Positions 62,684 through 64,000 of a stretch of 64,000 nucleotides of DNA are shown here, piece by piece (the first letter of the stretch is position 1; every line of letters begins with the position of its first letter). Below the pieces are notes generated by a model. That model saw nothing but the letters and a program-made list of their open reading frames with translations, searched no databases and had not been told where the DNA came from. The stretch lies in NCBI GenBank assembly GCA_965225895.1, contig CBDDBR010000011.1, positions 2,170,001 to 2,234,000 of the forward strand. Reading direction: 5' to 3'. The DNA is from Endobugula sp965225895. Its GTDB lineage: Bacteria > Pseudomonadota > Gammaproteobacteria > Pseudomonadales > Cellvibrionaceae. The translations under genes and the position numbers were made by a program.

Positions 62684-63808
62684 TTGTCTCTCCTTAATAA
62701 TCTCCATATCGAACAACTTCGTAATATTGCCTCTGCTTCGATAGATCTATCTCCTAAAATCAACCTTTTCTATGGCGAAAATGGCAGTGGAAAAACCAGT
62801 ATATTAGAGGCTATTTCATTACTGGGGTTAGGTCGATCATTTAGAAGCCACAAATCTCGATCGTTGGTTAATCATCAATACAGCGAATTAACAGTGTTTT
62901 CCCATATTGCTCATGAAGGCTCTCTGATGCCTGTGGGTGTGCAAAAAAGCAAATCGGGCAGCAGTATGATTCGTATGGCTGGCGATACTGTTAAGTCAGC
63001 GTCTTTACTCGCTAAACACCTTCCATTGTTGGTGGTTAATGCCAGTTCTTTTCAGCTAATAGAAGGCTCACCTGTTCAGCGTAGACAGTTTTTGGACTGG
63101 ATGGTGTTTCACGTGAAACCTGAGTTTTCTTCTTTATGGAAGGATCTACAAAAGATACTGAAACAACGCAATAGCTTGTTAAGACGTGATAAAATAAGCT
63201 ATTCGGATATTGAGCCTTGGGATGTCACGTTTTGTCATTTAGCCGAAGCTATAGATCAAGCAAGGCGAGAGGTGTTTGAGGCCTTTGTTTCACGCTTTGT
63301 TGATTTAGAGTCTCAATTTTTAGGGCAAGCACTTGGTATTGAAATGGAGTATGTTCGAGGATGGAATGATGAGCAGTGCTTTAATAATGTATTGCAAGCA
63401 GCCTTTGAACGAGATGCTCGAGATGGTTATACCCATTATGGCCCTCAACGTGCAGAAATAAAGATTCGAGCACAGCAAAAAATGGCCTCAGATGTGCTGA
63501 GTAGAGGGCAAGAAAAGTCGCTAATTTGTGCGATGACAGTAACACAAGCGCAACTATATAAAGACTTTATGGGGAAGGATTGCGTCTTTCTAGTGGATGA
63601 TTTGCTCGCAGAGCTAGACATACACAATAGCCAAAAGCTGGCGCATTGGCTAAGCCAATTACAAGGCCAGGTATTTGTTACTGGTGTTGTAAAAGAAGCC
63701 TTAGAAGCCGCGTGGCAAAATGAATTAACGGATATTGCTGTGTTTCACGTGAAACACGGAAATATAACAAAAGAAAACACACAAGAAAGTATACAAGAGA
63801 AGAAATAA
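62684..63808 (+). CDS. recF: DNA replication and repair protein RecF
   Basis: SMC-like ATPase that helps load RecA at gaps. 374 residues, TTG start giving MSLLNNLHIEQLRNI as in the family, Walker A GENGSGKTS, signature LSRGQEKSLICAM, and VFLVDDLLAELD. The gene carries two parS palindromes, both encoding VFHVK, one in the last third of the C-terminus. The tail beyond 350 is Lys/Gln rich. Confidence 0.96.
   Translation: MSLLNNLHIEQLRNIASASIDLSPKINLFYGENGSGKTSILEAISLLGLGRSFRSHKSRSLVNHQYSELTVFSHIAHEGSLMPVGVQKSKSGSSMIRMAGDTVKSASLLAKHLPLLVVNASSFQLIEGSPVQRRQFLDWMVFHVKPEFSSLWKDLQKILKQRNSLLRRDKISYSDIEPWDVTFCHLAEAIDQARREVFEAFVSRFVDLESQFLGQALGIEMEYVRGWNDEQCFNNVLQAAFERDARDGYTHYGPQRAEIKIRAQQKMASDVLSRGQEKSLICAMTVTQAQLYKDFMGKDCVFLVDDLLAELDIHNSQKLAHWLSQLQGQVFVTGVVKEALEAAWQNELTDIAVFHVKHGNITKENTQESIQEKK
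63105..63120. promoter_or_regulatory. parS site within recF
   Basis: TGTTTCACGTGAAACC matches 15 of 16 positions of the parS consensus TGTTTCACGTGAAACA. Probable ParB loading site. Confidence 0.88.
63741..63756. promoter_or_regulatory. parS site within recF (perfect)
   Basis: TGTTTCACGTGAAACA is a perfect 16-base palindrome identical to the parS consensus, 636 bases from the first site and about 4.4 kb from oriC. Confidence 0.93.
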
Positions 63809-63892
63809 CAATAAGCACTAGCTTAGGTGGCACAATGGATGCCGCTAGTAATCGAGTGCAAATAGAACGCTCCACAATTGGATAACACATTT

Positions 63893-64000
63893 ATGTCAGA
63901 CGATAATCAAACTGAAAACAACTATGACTCCTCCAGTATTAAGGTACTTAAAGGTCTAGATGCGGTAAGAAAACGCCCTGGAATGTATATTGGTGATACC
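63893..64000 (+). CDS. gyrB: DNA gyrase subunit B, N-terminal part (cut by window edge)
   Basis: First 36 codons, MSDDNQTENNYDSSSIKVL followed by KGLDAVRKRPGMYIGDT, the GyrB ATPase domain start. The rest is outside the window. Follows recF as expected. Confidence 0.97.
   Translation, partial: MSDDNQTENNYDSSSIKVLKGLDAVRKRPGMYIGDT

Noticed and set aside
1..64000. tRNA, rRNA, CRISPR, insertion sequence or prophage genes
   Set aside because: I read both strands for these and saw no transposase, integrase, regularly spaced repeat, or rRNA-like sequence; a tRNAscan/Infernal run would be decisive for small RNAs.

Overview
The window is a chromosomal segment of a moderately AT-rich gammaproteobacterium and ends at the replication origin. 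The best fit is a marine Pseudomonadales/Cellvibrionales-like lineage. The reasons are the Pseudomonas-type neighbourhoods (rph-crc-pyrE, argB-algC-coaBC-radC, oxyR-recG, glmS-glmU-atp operon, parB-parA-rsmG-mnmG, yidC-yidD-rnpA-rpmH-dnaA-dnaN-recF-gyrB), a Crc-like protein, a HexR regulator and parS palindromes inside recF. I cannot name the genus. No rRNA, tRNA, CRISPR array, transposase or prophage gene is visible.

Layout. 1-3.4 kb: rpoH (cut by the window edge), ftsX, ftsE and ftsY on the minus strand. 3.5-6.0 kb: an iron-response block on the plus strand (hemP, flavodoxin, an unknown helical protein, bfd, bfr). It lies between ftsY and rsmD, which are often direct neighbours, and two promoters in it have a Fur box in the spacer. 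6.0-11.3 kb: rsmD, a DUF1223 protein, coaD, spoT, rpoZ, gmk. 11.5-12.5 kb: a small membrane protein behind a textbook class II FNR/Anr promoter, convergent with fnr itself. 12.5-17.3 kb: yicC, rph, crc, pyrE, a DUF4124 protein, slmA. 17.4-24.9 kb: argB, a membrane-anchored algC, coaBC, radC, rpmB, rpmG, mutM, ridA. 25-31 kb: a VOC protein, an SDR protein, oxyR, recG, an HDOD protein, ubiC. 31.5-38 kb: a small membrane protein, a GGDEF/EAL protein paired with a periplasmic binding protein, uvrD, hexR. 38-48.7 kb: glmS, glmU and the complete atp operon (atpIBEFHAGDC), all on the minus strand. 48.9-53.3 kb: parB, parA, rsmG, mnmG. 53.4-55.0 kb: two tandem paralogous genes of unknown function, one behind a Fur-type promoter, then an AT-rich gene-free stretch with several DnaA-box-like sites. 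55-59 kb: mnmE, yidC, yidD, rnpA, rpmH. 59-59.8 kb: the likely oriC. 59.8-64 kb: dnaA, dnaN, recF (with two parS sites) and the first 36 codons of gyrB.

Together the right half is the classic origin-proximal set: replication initiation, clamp, gyrase, segregation (ParA/ParB/parS), tRNA modification and ATP synthase, with transcription switching direction at oriC. The left half is housekeeping with stress and nutrient regulators: Fur-controlled iron storage and release (Bfr/Bfd) plus an iron-sparing flavodoxin, FNR for oxygen, OxyR for peroxide, SpoT for stringent response, and Crc and HexR for carbon.

The observations most worth a second look are: interleaved inverted repeats (pseudoknot or switch geometry) in the hemP leader; an OxyR that keeps Cys199 but has Ile at the Cys208 position; the tandem unknown paralogs with one Fur-type promoter; a second DnaA-box-like AT-rich region about 5 kb from oriC; the class II FNR promoter of a 55-residue membrane protein; and stem-loops flanking atpD.
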